Part shown: piece after piece, positions 10,600 to 19,261 of the stretch | Layout of the letters: every line of letters starts with the position of its first letter | Numbering within the stretch: the stretch's first letter is position 1 | Source: Novipirellula artificiosorum | Lineage (GTDB): Bacteria > Planctomycetota > Planctomycetia > Pirellulales > Pirellulaceae | Direction: 5' to 3' | DNA length: 64,000 nt | Assembly (NCBI RefSeq): GCF_007860135.1 | Contig: NZ_SJPV01000013.1 | Span: forward strand, 134,702 to 198,701 | Notes under the pieces: model-generated | Told to the model about the DNA's origin: nothing | The model's input: only the letters and a program-made list of their open reading frames with translations | The model's database searches: none | Made by a program: the position numbers and the translations under genes

Positions 10600-10758
10600 A
10601 TGAAACACAAGAATCCGAGACAGCTTCCTAATCACGGGTCGGACGACCGCCCAGTGCTTTCCCTTTTCACTTTTGTGGTCCTCGGTTTTCTACTTGTTGA
10701 CGTGGTTGGTATCGGTATCGCCCTGTTCATTCCTTGGATCCGTCAGTGGATGCAGTAG
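10600..10758 (+). CDS. Small putative single-pass membrane protein
   Basis: A 52-residue frame starting ATG at 10600: a charged N-terminus (MKHKNPRQLPNHGSDDRP) followed by one hydrophobic helix (FTFVVLGFLLVDVVGIGIAL) and a basic end. The composition suits a tiny inner-membrane protein. No clear ribosome binding site is visible and its 3' end overlaps the convergent winged-helix gene by about 30 bases, so it may be fortuitous. Confidence 0.3.
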   Translation: MKHKNPRQLPNHGSDDRPVLSLFTFVVLGFLLVDVVGIGIALFIPWIRQWMQ

Positions 10759-11179
10759 GCCTAATTGCTTCGGCCGACTCGGGTGAAACAATCGTCACCA
10801 GTGGCGAACGCCCCCGTTTGAATTCCACGAGCACCAAACCCTTGTCAGCCATCTTTTGCAGTACACGTCTGGCTGTCTTGGGGTGGACAGACAATTCCGA
10901 CAGAACGTTCGGCGTCATCTTGACCGGATTGCGATTTTGGCACCCAGCCATGTACCAGAGCAGCACCGCCACTGCTTCAGCTCGGTTACCACATCCGGAG
11001 GCGAGCTTGAACCAGGCTAGTGGGATCGGTCCCCGTATAAAGCGTTCACCCTTCGCATGCTTGGGGAGAGGTATCATCGTCGGTTTGGCTTTACCTCGTT
11101 TTGCAGTTTGCGGTTCACCACGAATGGCGAACAGCGCGGTCATGTCATTCGGATTTGCTGTGAATGAGCTAAGGTCCAT
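10727..11179 (-). CDS. Winged-helix DNA-binding protein (replication/regulation)
   Basis: A 150-residue basic protein. The middle (FIRGPIPLAWFKLASGCGN, then LLWYMAGCQNRNPVKMTP) and the recognition-helix-like segment NVLSELSVHPKTARRVLQKM, followed by a wing (LVLVEFKRGRSPLVTIV), describe a winged helix-turn-helix of the kind seen in plasmid and phage replication or copy-control proteins and in GntR/MarR-like regulators. It begins at the ATG at 11179 with AGG six bases upstream. It lies directly downstream of the 21-bp repeats and the DNA polymerase gene in the same direction, so it may bind those repeats. The exact family is not recognised. Confidence 0.6.
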   Translation of the reverse strand: MDLSSFTANPNDMTALFAIRGEPQTAKRGKAKPTMIPLPKHAKGERFIRGPIPLAWFKLASGCGNRAEAVAVLLWYMAGCQNRNPVKMTPNVLSELSVHPKTARRVLQKMADKGLVLVEFKRGRSPLVTIVSPESAEAIRPTASTDGSKE

Positions 11180-11245
11180 AGATACCTATAGGAGAAAGTA
11201 GTAACAAGAAACCAGTAATAAGATATTAATAAGATGGTTCGGGTC

Positions 11246-11323
11246 GTACATTCGGTTCCGCTCTCCGGACAACCCGTTCCGCAACGGGGACATTCCGTTC
11301 CGGTCACGGGACATTCCGTTCCG
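11246..11323. repeat. Four iteron-like repeats, 21-bp period
   Basis: Four copies of a 15-bp core (consensus GGACATTCCGTTCCG) start at 11246, 11267, 11288 and 11309. The last two are identical and the first two have three or four changes each. Exact 21-bp spacing (two helical turns) puts all copies on one face of DNA. The array overlaps the last 20 bases of the polymerase gene and precedes the winged-helix gene. Such arrays often bind replication initiators or autoregulators; a role as origin or operator is inference. Confidence 0.7.
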
Positions 11324-13052
11324 TACAGACATCGGCCTCAGAAGCCAGTCGAAAAACGTGATCCCACATTTCCTGACCCCGGTCATCGTCCATGTACCGA
11401 TCGGGATAGCTGATCACTTTCGCGTCTGACTCCAAGTCGAATCCGTCTAGCACAATCCTGCCAGCTTCTTGCATGATCGCCTGGGTTTCGTTCACTGCCT
11501 CGTCAATTTGCCCCGTGTCGGCTTCAATCAGAATTGCATCGTGGACGGGACAGCAAACCGTGATACCGGCCTCGGTCGCCATCGAGCACGCCAGCCGCAG
11601 CATTTCGGCCCCGTTCGCTTGCATTGGGAAGTTCGCGAGTGAACGTGGGTTGTCGCCGCCGATTGTGTGGATCGTCCAACCGAATACGGTTTGCAACTCT
11701 CCGACCAACATCGCCGTGTGAACCTGCGATTGCGACCAACGCCAAAATACGGGGAACGTCTCACGATGCCTGCGTAGTAGGTTTCGAGCGAATGCCACGG
11801 ACTTGTCCAACTTCGCCGCCAGGCCGCGTTCGCCCATCCCGTACTGGGTCGCCAACATGCAAACCTTGTAGGCCGACCGTTCGTCTGGGTGCGACTTTTT
11901 TGTCGCCGACGGTGGGACGGCGCCTGCCATCTTCGCGAATTCTAAATAGGGATCCCCCGACGCATATGCTTGGGATAAAGCAACATCTCCTGACAACGCA
12001 GCTGCTATGCCAAGTTCTTGTTGCGACCAATCGACGTAAGCGATGGAACGTCCGGCGGCCGGCTTGATCAGTCCACGCATCCACACTGACGGACCAAATA
12101 TGAATTTGTTGTTGGAAGGTTGATTACGGCCGGATCGGCTCGAAAACGGGCTCAGCATCGCTCGATTTCGGCCGTCGGATCCTACGGCCAACTTTTCCAG
12201 CTTCATTTCCGACAATGCGTGCCGGAGTTCACGCAAAGGTGAAACTGCTGGGTAGAGCCTGGCCTGCTGTTTGAAAGTGTCGTCGTCCAACGCCAGCCGT
12301 CCAGATTCGGTCGTAGGCCACGGTATGCGGTTGCGGATCAAATACGCAGCAAACCTGTCTTGCTTGAACGTACGCCCGTCAAAGACACCGAACGAAGCGT
12401 CGACCGATTCGATCAGTCGCAGTTTGATGCCGCCCCAATGCCGACGGAACAAGGCTAGTGTTTCCAAGTCGATCGGAACGCCTGCCGTTTCCATCGACGC
12501 CACCGCCCGCATGTAGCGACCTCGCAAGATCGCTCGAGGGAAGTCTATTCGCGGCAGCATTGCAGGCAACAGCTTATCCAACGCGTCAACGTCGCTTTGG
12601 CAGTAGTCCAGCAGCGACGACATCTCGCCGGCAGTGAATGGACCGCCACGGATAGCCAAGTCCCGCATTTCCATTTTCTCACTCGCCAGCATCGAGTCGA
12701 ATCCGAAGTAAGACAAGCAACCTAGTAAGCCCCGGCCTGCCGGTAACGTAATGCCGTTCAACAAATTCCGAAACTCGCAGTACAGATCGAGTACGCGAAC
12801 CGGAACGGGCCAACCCAGTGAGAGAAAGCAGTTCCATTCGGCGGAGGAAAAGTAGGCGACAAATAGGGAACGCTCACCAACATCGAACGGTGGGCGTGTC
12901 ATCGTACGGAGTTCATCTCTGCTGATTCGGAGTAGCCGCTTCGAATGAAACTCACGGGCCACCAGGCAAGCGACGGCAGGCCGCTCACCTGGTGGTTGTG
13001 AGAACTCAAAGTCGATCGACCAAACCGAATCGAATCGGTTTCGCCAGTCCAC
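11304..13052 (-). CDS. Family A (Pol I-like) DNA polymerase
   Basis: A 582-residue polymerase of phage/mobile-element type, shorter than cellular Pol I (about 930) because the 5' nuclease domain is missing. The N-terminal 3'-5' exonuclease is visible as Exo I (SIDFEF, residues 12-17) and Exo III (DYCQSDVDAL). The polymerase has motif A YVDWSQQELGIAA (about 337-349), motif B RSAYKVCMLATQYGMG (about 396) and motif C VHDAILIE (about 502), where the common VHDE is VHDA. It starts with GTG, overlapping the upstream stop codon by one base (TAGTG), so it is coupled to the preceding gene. It probably replicates or repairs the element's DNA. Confidence 0.88.
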   Translation of the reverse strand: MDWRNRFDSVWSIDFEFSQPPGERPAVACLVAREFHSKRLLRISRDELRTMTRPPFDVGERSLFVAYFSSAEWNCFLSLGWPVPVRVLDLYCEFRNLLNGITLPAGRGLLGCLSYFGFDSMLASEKMEMRDLAIRGGPFTAGEMSSLLDYCQSDVDALDKLLPAMLPRIDFPRAILRGRYMRAVASMETAGVPIDLETLALFRRHWGGIKLRLIESVDASFGVFDGRTFKQDRFAAYLIRNRIPWPTTESGRLALDDDTFKQQARLYPAVSPLRELRHALSEMKLEKLAVGSDGRNRAMLSPFSSRSGRNQPSNNKFIFGPSVWMRGLIKPAAGRSIAYVDWSQQELGIAAALSGDVALSQAYASGDPYLEFAKMAGAVPPSATKKSHPDERSAYKVCMLATQYGMGERGLAAKLDKSVAFARNLLRRHRETFPVFWRWSQSQVHTAMLVGELQTVFGWTIHTIGGDNPRSLANFPMQANGAEMLRLACSMATEAGITVCCPVHDAILIEADTGQIDEAVNETQAIMQEAGRIVLDGFDLESDAKVISYPDRYMDDDRGQEMWDHVFRLASEADVCTERNVP

Positions 13053-13774
13053 TACGCGGCTCCAAACAGCTCTTGCAGGAATGCGTGATTCAACGAATCG
13101 ATGAATCTCGTCTTGAACGTAAGCTCCAAGAGTTCACGCAAAGACAGGTCCGGCCATTCCGGCTCGGGCAAATTCCCAGTGGCCTCGAACACGGCGTACG
13201 ACCCCGCCGACATGTCGGCTTGCACACGCACCCAGCTTTTGACGGCTAGTTCTTGGGCCTCAAGCATCGACGTGTGCCAATCCATTGGCCGGCCGTTTGG
13301 GTCCGGTAACTTCGCTTGCCAAAGAAAGGGTGTCCCGTGCCGATTCACAGCTGTGCAGAGCCGAACCAACGAAATGAAGTCCGGTAGCTCAGGCCACAGG
13401 GCCGGGGCGACCAAGTAGGTTTCGTGGTTTACCTTGTCCTCGATGATGGCCGTATCGATACGGTACACGGGGTCAGGATGCACTCGGCAAAACTCCATCT
13501 TATCGGGCTTGCCACATTTCAAAGTGACAAGTTTACGCTTGACACCAATCGCGCCTGAGGCCGTGTTTGGATTCAGTCGCAGTGCCGCCGGATCAAACGG
13601 GTCTAGCGACTCGGGCTTTACCGTAGCCGTGGCCGTAGCCGTTTCCGTGGCAACCGGCGGAGGGTCCGACGGTAACGCCTCGCTGGGTTGTGTTTCGAGC
13701 TGAGGCGTTTCGGTTGCCCGGCTCTTTTTAATTTTCTTAAGTACGCGCCGTTCATTATTGCTATTGTCGCCCAT
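13052..13774 (-). CDS. Hypothetical protein coupled to the polymerase gene
   Basis: A 240-residue protein. The first 60 residues are a low-complexity Thr/Pro/Ala/Lys linker (ATETATATATVKPES). The rest is a globular domain with KPDKMEFCRVHPDPVYRI, then YLVAPALWPEL, an LVRLCTAVNRHGTPFLW strand-rich part and SWVRVQADMSAGSYAVFEA. I do not recognise a named family, although the FCRVHPDP ... VNRHGTPFLW pattern looks conserved. The stop overlaps the polymerase start by one base, so a role with the polymerase (accessory or single-strand binding factor) is a reasonable guess only. Confidence 0.7.
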   Translation of the reverse strand: MGDNSNNERRVLKKIKKSRATETPQLETQPSEALPSDPPPVATETATATATVKPESLDPFDPAALRLNPNTASGAIGVKRKLVTLKCGKPDKMEFCRVHPDPVYRIDTAIIEDKVNHETYLVAPALWPELPDFISLVRLCTAVNRHGTPFLWQAKLPDPNGRPMDWHTSMLEAQELAVKSWVRVQADMSAGSYAVFEATGNLPEPEWPDLSLRELLELTFKTRFIDSLNHAFLQELFGAA

Positions 13775-13978
13775 AGTGGACTCCTAGTTTCGGCCGACAC
13801 CGGATGGTCCGATGTCGGCCGCTTGTGTTTTGTTCGCTGTTTGTTGGCTGCAACCAAGACGGTCTCAAGCCTATTTGCGGTCCGGCGCTGTTGCACCTGC
13901 ATGGGGTCGCACCGCCTGCGACCCACTGCACACTCGACGTTGGTGGCGGCCGGCCACGTTGCTGTGCAAGAACTCGCA

Positions 13979-14230
13979 TCATTCGCCGCGTGAGTTCTGG
14001 GCTAAGTGTGCAATTACGGCGTGTGGGTCAAACAGGACCTTGCGGCCCACCCGTATCACAGGCAATGCGTTGTCCCGCAACATCGTGTCCAACTTCGGCA
14101 CTGATACGCCTATCACCTGGGACAGCTCGTGACGGGACAGTAACCGCCGCCGGTTTGCCAAGCGATCGGCAACCCGTTCCGCGACCGCATCAGCCAAGTT
14201 CTCGAGTTCAATGGGGGTAAAAATATTCAG
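13979..14230 (-). CDS. Excisionase-like helix-turn-helix protein
   Basis: About 83 residues: PIELENLADAVAERVADRL, then LLSRHELSQVIGVSVPKLD (helix-turn-helix) and LPVIRVGRKVLFDPHAVIAHL, the layout of MerR-like excisionase/HTH_17 proteins that read a target name (RVGRKVLFDP) after the recognition helix. The frame is open to 14365, but those residues look non-coding. The start is given at a CTG (14230) preceded by GGAGAG; this start is uncertain. It may control excision with the integrase. Confidence 0.6.
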   Translation of the reverse strand: MNIFTPIELENLADAVAERVADRLANRRRLLSRHELSQVIGVSVPKLDTMLRDNALPVIRVGRKVLFDPHAVIAHLAQNSRGE

Positions 14231-14439
14231 GCTATCTCTCCAACAAATAAGAAGTGTCCAGTGGAAGGACGAAAAAGCTTCGGACCGAATGTGTTCGATC
14301 TCGAAAGCGTACGAACGGGGCGGTGGACAACGTGAACATTGGCCCCAGGAGCGACCCTGACGCAAAGCCAGGGTCGCTGGAATAGCAAACCACGGTCAGC
14401 TAGTGCTGCGAATGGCCGCTACGGGTTACCTAGCCATGA

Positions 14440-14874
14440 CTAGGCAAACGGCTGCGTGTGGAAACCGTCGATCACTCCGACGACTGCTGTCTTCAGGGCA
14501 CCAAAGCTGCCATCACCATTCAGGCGATCTTCAACCTCGTGCTCGATTTCAAGCAGCTCAGCAACTCGCCAAAGCAGGGTGATCGACCGGATACCGTTTT
14601 CGTGGTACCCACCACTTACACGTCCATTGGGCCGGGCCGCCTCCAGGTAGGCGGCCGGTTCTGAACCATACAGCAGCCTCAAATCCACGCCGTAGGCAGC
14701 CAACGTCTTCCAGTCCAGCACCTCATCCTCGTCGAACAACTCGATGAGGTTGAGGAAGGAATTTTGGAAGGCTGCACCGGCTCGTCGTGAATAGTTGCGA
14801 GACGGTTTTGTCCGACTCCGTGGAACGGACATCTTGCCGTAAGACGGCCTTTCGGCTAGACTTACTTCACTCAT
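14440..14874 (-). CDS. Hypothetical protein
   Basis: A 144-residue protein starting MSEVSLAERPSYGKMSVPRS at the ATG at 14874, with GGAG eight bases upstream. The first 45 residues are basic and Ser-rich. The remainder (LIELFDEDEVLDWKTLAAYGVDL, WRVAELLEIEHEVEDRL) is predicted helical. The middle SGGYHENGIRSITLLWR is distinctive, but I do not recognise a family. It sits among small regulators of the element. Confidence 0.55.
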   Translation of the reverse strand: MSEVSLAERPSYGKMSVPRSRTKPSRNYSRRAGAAFQNSFLNLIELFDEDEVLDWKTLAAYGVDLRLLYGSEPAAYLEAARPNGRVSGGYHENGIRSITLLWRVAELLEIEHEVEDRLNGDGSFGALKTAVVGVIDGFHTQPFA

Positions 14875-15137
14875 TTTAAATACTCCAGGTCGCAAAAATT
14901 TGGATCATTTAAGGTGAGAACTTGCTTCGAGTGACCGCTTCCGGCATTGGCGTGCCGGAGCGGTCGTGCGAAGGTCGCCACAGATGTGGCGAGACCTCGG
15001 CTCGGATAGTTCTGCGATTGTCGTGTCATGCTATTGCCGGTTGATTCCTCAGACCGGTCTAGTTGTTGCCTCCTTTTCGATTGGCGATAGAGTTTCAATT
15101 GAGCAATTGAAGGGATTGCGGTGGTAGTCCGCCCCAT

Positions 15138-15386
15138 CTACGACGAGCCGCTCTCGTCAACATCCGTCATGCTTGGGGTGTTGGGGCAACCGTTGGCGAT
15201 CCACTCGTCGATCATCTGTCGTCGATACCGCAGAAGAGATCCCAACTTAAGTGGGCTTGGCATCCTTTCGGAATCGCTTAGTCGTCGCACGTGCCGCTCC
15301 GAGCAATTCAGCTCGCGAGCGACATCCCGAATGCTCATCATTGCGGGTAATTCAACGCTACTACCTTCCCCAACACCTTCAGTCAT
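15138..15386 (-). CDS. Helix-turn-helix (excisionase/AlpA-like) protein
   Basis: An 82-residue protein from the ATG at 15386 (AGGACGAG just upstream). It contains MMSIRDVARELNCSERHVRRL, then SERMPSPLKLGSLLRYRRQMI and DEWIANG: the HTH_17/excisionase pattern in which the helix-turn-helix is followed by a LGxLxRYRR segment. It is a second small directionality or regulatory factor of the element, alongside the one at 13979. The frame extends to 15467 but the shorter start fits better. Confidence 0.75.
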   Translation of the reverse strand: MTEGVGEGSSVELPAMMSIRDVARELNCSERHVRRLSDSERMPSPLKLGSLLRYRRQMIDEWIANGCPNTPSMTDVDESGSS

Positions 15387-15562
15387 CGTCTCGTCCTGCT
15401 CGTAGGAGTTTTGCTGCTCAAAAGCGTTTCGAGCTACAACTCTTACGGACCGGACAAAACCGGACACGGTATTTCGGGGGCACGGGAAAGCTGACTCAGC
15501 GATTCAGCGGTTGACAATTTCAGGCAAAAAAAATCTCTGTCCGGTTTTGTCCGGTTTGAAGC

Positions 15563-16660
15563 CTATTGTCCGTTTTCGTCAGAACCGTCGACGTCAGCAT
15601 CCCCGGCTTTGATGATGCTGCGTGTTGTTTTAGGGAGTCGACGTTTGTTTTTTTGTTCTCCCAGAGGGTTCCGCGCTCTCCTCAGGGTTCTAGAAAAGGT
15701 CTTAACGTTCGTGAAGGGGAGCTCACTACCATATTGCTGTTTCGCCCATTCATAGGCCTCGGCGTCGTCAACCTTGGTGCCACCCAAGAAGTCCAAAGCA
15801 GCATCATATGTCAATAACGCGATCCTGGGCTGGTTTGAGAGGCTTTCAATCTGCGCATTCCTTGTTGGTGTAGGCTTTGTTTCGGGCAGTTCTTCGCTTC
15901 CGTTTCCTACCCCCGTTGACGCCGCCACTGATTGATCCGTTTTGCCTTCACCGGTGTCCGATCTCATCTCTTGGATAAGACGACCACGTTTCAGGTGTGC
16001 AAGTGCCGCCCTGGCAGCGTTCTTAATGTTGGCTTGGTAAACTAAGAGCATAGGTTCGTTTTCACTTTCGTCTTGGTTCTGGTAGTAGCTCTCGGCTACG
16101 GCGCCAAACCGAACGATGGGCCCCTCAGCCTCTTGCTTCTCCAAGACGCCGCCACGTAAGCACCTATCTATGTGAAAGAAGCTGGGTTTACGTGCACTCC
16201 GAGCGACAGAGACATCGAAATCTGGCTCATCTTCCAATTCGGTGTCTAAAGTGGCTCCTTCGAGTAGCTCCTCTTCAGGCCAAACACGTTTCAGTTTGGC
16301 GTAAGCAACATGTGGCAGTAAGTCAGAATCTCTAGGGTCCAATTCGAACATGTCGTGGAAGTCATGGTTCTCTTCATACAAACGCTCTTTCAGCCTCAAT
16401 GTCTCTTCAGTTCCGTAGACGAATACACTAACTGTCTCGCGTTCTTTGAGGGGCCAGTCTCCCAAGTGTGCAATTTGCGAACCTCGGTTTCCAAACTCGC
16501 CAATGCTCGCAGCGTATTCCTCAGCGTCCCTTAGACATTCTTTGTCATAAATCGTCCGGTCCTCGTCGGCGTCCACAATTATATTTGTGAGTCCGAGAAT
16601 CACGCACCTGATCGCCGGTGCGGTTGCTACTGCTTGTAGTTCATCGACAAAATCTGGCAT
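15563..16660 (-). CDS. Hypothetical two-part protein
   Basis: A 365-residue acidic protein. The N-terminal half (residues about 1-210) has alpha/beta character (IRCVILGLTNIIVDADEDR, TVSVFVYGTEETLRLKERL) and a segment LHRCLRGG-like (FFHIDRCLRGGVLEKQE) that may be a helix-turn-helix. A Ser/Thr/Glu linker (about 225-265) leads to a C-terminal domain (IALLTYDAALDFLGG, YEWAKQQYGSELPFTNVKTF). No named family is recognised. Base composition is more AT-rich than in the neighbours, in line with acquired DNA. Confidence 0.6.
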   Translation of the reverse strand: MPDFVDELQAVATAPAIRCVILGLTNIIVDADEDRTIYDKECLRDAEEYAASIGEFGNRGSQIAHLGDWPLKERETVSVFVYGTEETLRLKERLYEENHDFHDMFELDPRDSDLLPHVAYAKLKRVWPEEELLEGATLDTELEDEPDFDVSVARSARKPSFFHIDRCLRGGVLEKQEAEGPIVRFGAVAESYYQNQDESENEPMLLVYQANIKNAARAALAHLKRGRLIQEMRSDTGEGKTDQSVAASTGVGNGSEELPETKPTPTRNAQIESLSNQPRIALLTYDAALDFLGGTKVDDAEAYEWAKQQYGSELPFTNVKTFSRTLRRARNPLGEQKNKRRLPKTTRSIIKAGDADVDGSDENGQ

Positions 16661-17116
16661 CCTACTACGCCTTTATTGAGGAAGAGAGTCGCATGGCAGT
16701 GCTGCAATAATTATCCAGTCAAGACTGGGCGGACGGTTTGGGGCCGACTAACGCCCGAGGGCAAAACATCGTCATGAATGCAAACAAATCCAGGATCGGA
16801 TCCGCATACTTCTCGGCGAGTCACTGGATACCCTGTTGCAGTCTTTTGTGTGTTACTCATTACTTCGAGTAATTGGCTGATGTGGCTTAGGTCGCGTATC
16901 GGACCCACCCCCTAAGTAGAAGCAGTTGAATGGGCCGCGATAGCGCCCCAAACCATGCTAATGAATCAGCCGGCGGAAATGTTGTATGTCGCCTCTTGCC
17001 CATCAAAGAATTCGTCCAAATTGAAGGGAGCACCATGCAGAACGAGTGAATCACGCCAAGCCACTTGATTGGCTGTTGCTCAAATCGGCAGGTTGCTGCT
17101 CGAGCTTTCCCCTTGC
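16661..17116. other. Intergenic stretch without a supported gene
   Basis: About 455 bases between the two-part hypothetical protein and a frameshifted gene. A 65-residue minus frame (16711-16908) has no protein-like features. I see no repeat, RNA gene or clear promoter here. Confidence 0.4.
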
Positions 17117-17411
17117 TTATCCGTTGACCTGCGGATGTAGCCAACGGCCGGATTCGTCTGCGTTTTGCGGTTGGCCATTGGCCCCACCGTTTTCGCGAGT
17201 TATGCGTTGGTGGAATTGCCAAAGGTCGATCTCTGCGTCCGTCGCCAGACGAACGGATTGGATTTCGACAGGGATGTCTTGGCCGTGCTTGGCCCGCAGG
17301 TCGGCGTACAACGCGTGCAGGGCATCTTGGCCTAACGGACGCAGCTTCGGTTTCATCGGCCGCGTCGATGAGGACGTAGCGGGCGAGCGTGGCAACGTAA
17401 AACGTCTTCAT
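17117..17411 (-). pseudogene. Frameshifted small protein (MKTFYVATLARYVLIDA type)
   Basis: The ATG at 17411 opens MKTFYVATLARYVLIDAADETEA, then the natural continuation (LGQDALHALYADLRAKHGQD and VRLATDAEIDLWQFHQ) is in the next frame, ending at 17117. One extra base near GAAGCTGCGTCCG (about 17341-17353) accounts for this. The joined product would have about 97 residues. Its family is a small unnamed protein of planctomycete mobile elements. A real mutation, a sequence error or +1 frameshifting are all possible; decay is preferred because the next genes are also broken. Confidence 0.6.
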
Positions 17412-17504
17412 GGTTTGGTCGTCTTGGTTGGTGCGAAATCGAGAAACCGCGAAGGGTTTTGAAAAGACCTTCGCGGTGGTGGTTAGCGTCAGCGGGCGGT
17501 TCGC

Positions 17505-17841
17505 TTACGCGCCCATGAACCGGCCGGGCGCTGGCTTCTTGAAGCGGGCGCCTTTGCCTTTTCGCATGTCGCTGAGGATGGCGGCGTAGAGGGTCGCGTC
17601 AGGCCTCTTGCCGCCCGGTGAAGTCCAAAGCTTTGCCTTGGCCATCGCTTCGACCATTTCCTTGCATGAAAGCGGTTTTCGGCTTTTCTTCGCGGGCCGC
17701 CAAGGCCGCGTCGATCTGGCTGAGCTTTTTCTTGGCGTCCGTCTTCGTAGCGGCAGGCATCTTCGCCGTGGTCGCCTTCGTCGTTTTGGCGTGCTGCTTT
17801 TTGGGGGCATTGGTAGTGGTGGTGGTTTTCTTCGTAGCCAT
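17505..17841 (-). pseudogene. Frameshifted HARE-HTH-like protein
   Basis: The ATG at 17841 encodes a Lys/Thr-rich histone H1-like tail (MATKKTTTTTNAPKKQHAKT) and KKLSQIDAALAAREEKPK. The expected continuation LSCKEMVEAMAKAKLWTSPG and ATLYAAILSDMRKGKGARFK, a HARE-HTH (winged-helix) domain, is in the next frame, ending at 17505. One surplus A in an AAAA run (CCGAAAACCG) would explain the shift. Restored, it is a DNA-binding protein of about 111 residues. Confidence 0.65.
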
Positions 17842-18117
17842 GTTTGTGTTCCCGTAGTTGGGGTTTCGATTATTCCGCGTTGGCCACCGTGACCAACGGG
17901 CCCGCACAGTTACCTCTGGTTCGGAAACACTCCCAGCGATGTCGGCCAGTTATTCGCAGAACTTTTTCGTGTGCCGAAAAACGCGGGGGGGACGTTGGCC
18001 AACGGTTTAAAAGAAATGCCCGCGACAAGGCCGCACAAAGGCGACGTCGCGGGCGTGTTTGCTGGTTGGGTAGATAGATGGGCTTGTTTGTCGGCGCGGC
18101 CGACAACGAGCATTCGT

Positions 18118-18375
18118 TTACGAAACGTCCTCGCTTGAATCGTCACCGTCCTCGGCATCTCGGTGAATCTCGCTTAGCGTCGATCCGTTCTTGTCTTTCC
18201 ATTCCGTCCAACCGTTTGCCGATCGGCCAAGAACGACGGCCGCCGCGGTGCTCGGGGCTGGAAAGAGATAGTCTTGAGTGAAGTAGTAGGCGTCTTCTCG
18301 TTCTTCCAAGACGCCCGATGCGACCAACGCATTGAGGGCAATGGGTTGGCCGATGGCGCATACCGTGGAAGCGAT
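18118..18375 (-). pseudogene. DUF4357 C-terminal remnant
   Basis: The conserved C-terminal part of a DUF4357 protein: LNALVASGVLEEREDAYYF, TQDYLFPAPSTAAAVVLG and RSANGWTEWKDKNGSTLSE. Intact relatives are several hundred residues long, often with a nuclease-like or restriction-associated N-terminal part. Here an in-frame TAA stands just upstream (18376-18378) and no N-terminal part is found. An ATG/GTG inside could give a 69-residue peptide. Confidence 0.6.
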
Positions 18376-18547
18376 TTACCTACCATGTGATGCTGGTCCG
18401 TCGAACAGCGAATGCTCTGGGGTGTACTCGACTTACGTCGATTCGGCCTGCCAGTTGTACCTTAGGTACACATCGCCGCCAAACAGGAGGCTACGGCACG
18501 CACGACTATCTTTTGTCTGTGTGGCGCTGATTCTCGAAAGCTCGACT

Positions 18548-18643
18548 TCACCGGGCCCACGCGCTCATCAGTCGCGCGGTGTCTTCGTCGGCCGCGCGAG
18601 CGTCGTCGGCCAGTTCGATCGAGACTTCCGTGTCTTCGTTCAT
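18548..18643 (-). CDS. Very small acidic ORF
   Basis: A 31-residue frame (MNEDTEVSIELADDARAADE, ending MSAWAR) starting at the ATG at 18643 with AAGGA five bases upstream. The acidic, amphipathic composition and good ribosome binding site are suggestive, but it is very short and lies in a decaying region. Confidence 0.25.
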   Translation of the reverse strand: MNEDTEVSIELADDARAADEDTARLMSAWAR

Positions 18644-18663
18644 GTGTCCTTGCCGTTAGGTGG

Positions 18664-19110
18664 CTAGCGTGTGGCGGGGATCCATCCGCGCCGCGTGTCG
18701 GTCTGTTGAACCAGTCCCAGGGCTTCGGCGTGGGCGAGCCACAAACGAACGTGTCGAACATCGCGGCCGACCGCTCGAGCGATCGCGGATCCGCTGATCG
18801 GCTTGCCCTCGAACCGATCGGCCAGCGTCGCGGCGACCAGCTTCGCGCCGTCGTCGAGAACCGATTCGGGAACATCGACGGCCGCCGGCACCCATCCTTT
18901 GGTGAACTTGGGATTGATAGTCGGGACCGGCCGGGCGCGTCCTTGGTCTTTGGCTTAATGCAGGTAGACCAGCGTTTGGTGCGATTGCATCCCCACCACA
19001 TCGCCAACGGCCCGCGCCGAAACCGGCTTTCCGGTCTTTGCAAAGATCGCGTCGAGCGCCCCAACCACATCGCCAACCCGACCTTCCGCCGGCGAAGCAA
19101 ATTCGATCAC
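18664..19110 (-). pseudogene. Winged-helix gene interrupted by an in-frame stop
   Basis: One frame reads VIEFASPAEGRVGDVVGALD, KTGKPVSARAVGDVVGMQSH and QTLVYLH, then TAA (18955-18957), and carries on without a shift as AKDQGRARPVPTINPKFTKG and DGAKLVAATLADRFEGKPIS to GRDVRHVRLWLAHAEALGLV. The continuity either side of the TAA shows a nonsense mutation in a gene of about 148 codons. Two winged-helix-like units (SARAVGDVVGM and SGSAIARAVGRDV) look related to each other. The start is probably a GTG at 19110; the frame is open to 19182. Confidence 0.65.
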
Positions 19111-19201
19111 ATCTGATTCTCGTTTCGTACCACAGGGAACGCGGATCGATGCGTTTGATCGCCAAACACTGCTAAATCCCAATCATTTCTGCGCTACATC
19201 T

Positions 19202-19241
19202 AGGTGACGGGGGTGACGTAGCTGCCGTCACCTCTCTTTTT
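19202..19241 (+). terminator. Hairpin with T-run, 20 bases before the DUF1257 gene
   Basis: AGGTGACGG (19202-19210) pairs with CCGTCACCT (19225-19233), followed by CTCTTTTT. It lies in the leader of the DUF1257 gene, whose own SD (AGGAG) follows, so it may act as an attenuator or as a terminator for upstream transcripts. Confidence 0.7.
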
Positions 19242-19261
19242 CACTTACAGGAGACGTGCGA

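Noticed and set aside
17117..17841. Programmed +1 frameshifting in two adjacent genes
   Set aside because: No shared slippery sequence is evident and the next genes are also broken, so decay or sequence error is simpler. It is kept as an alternative only.
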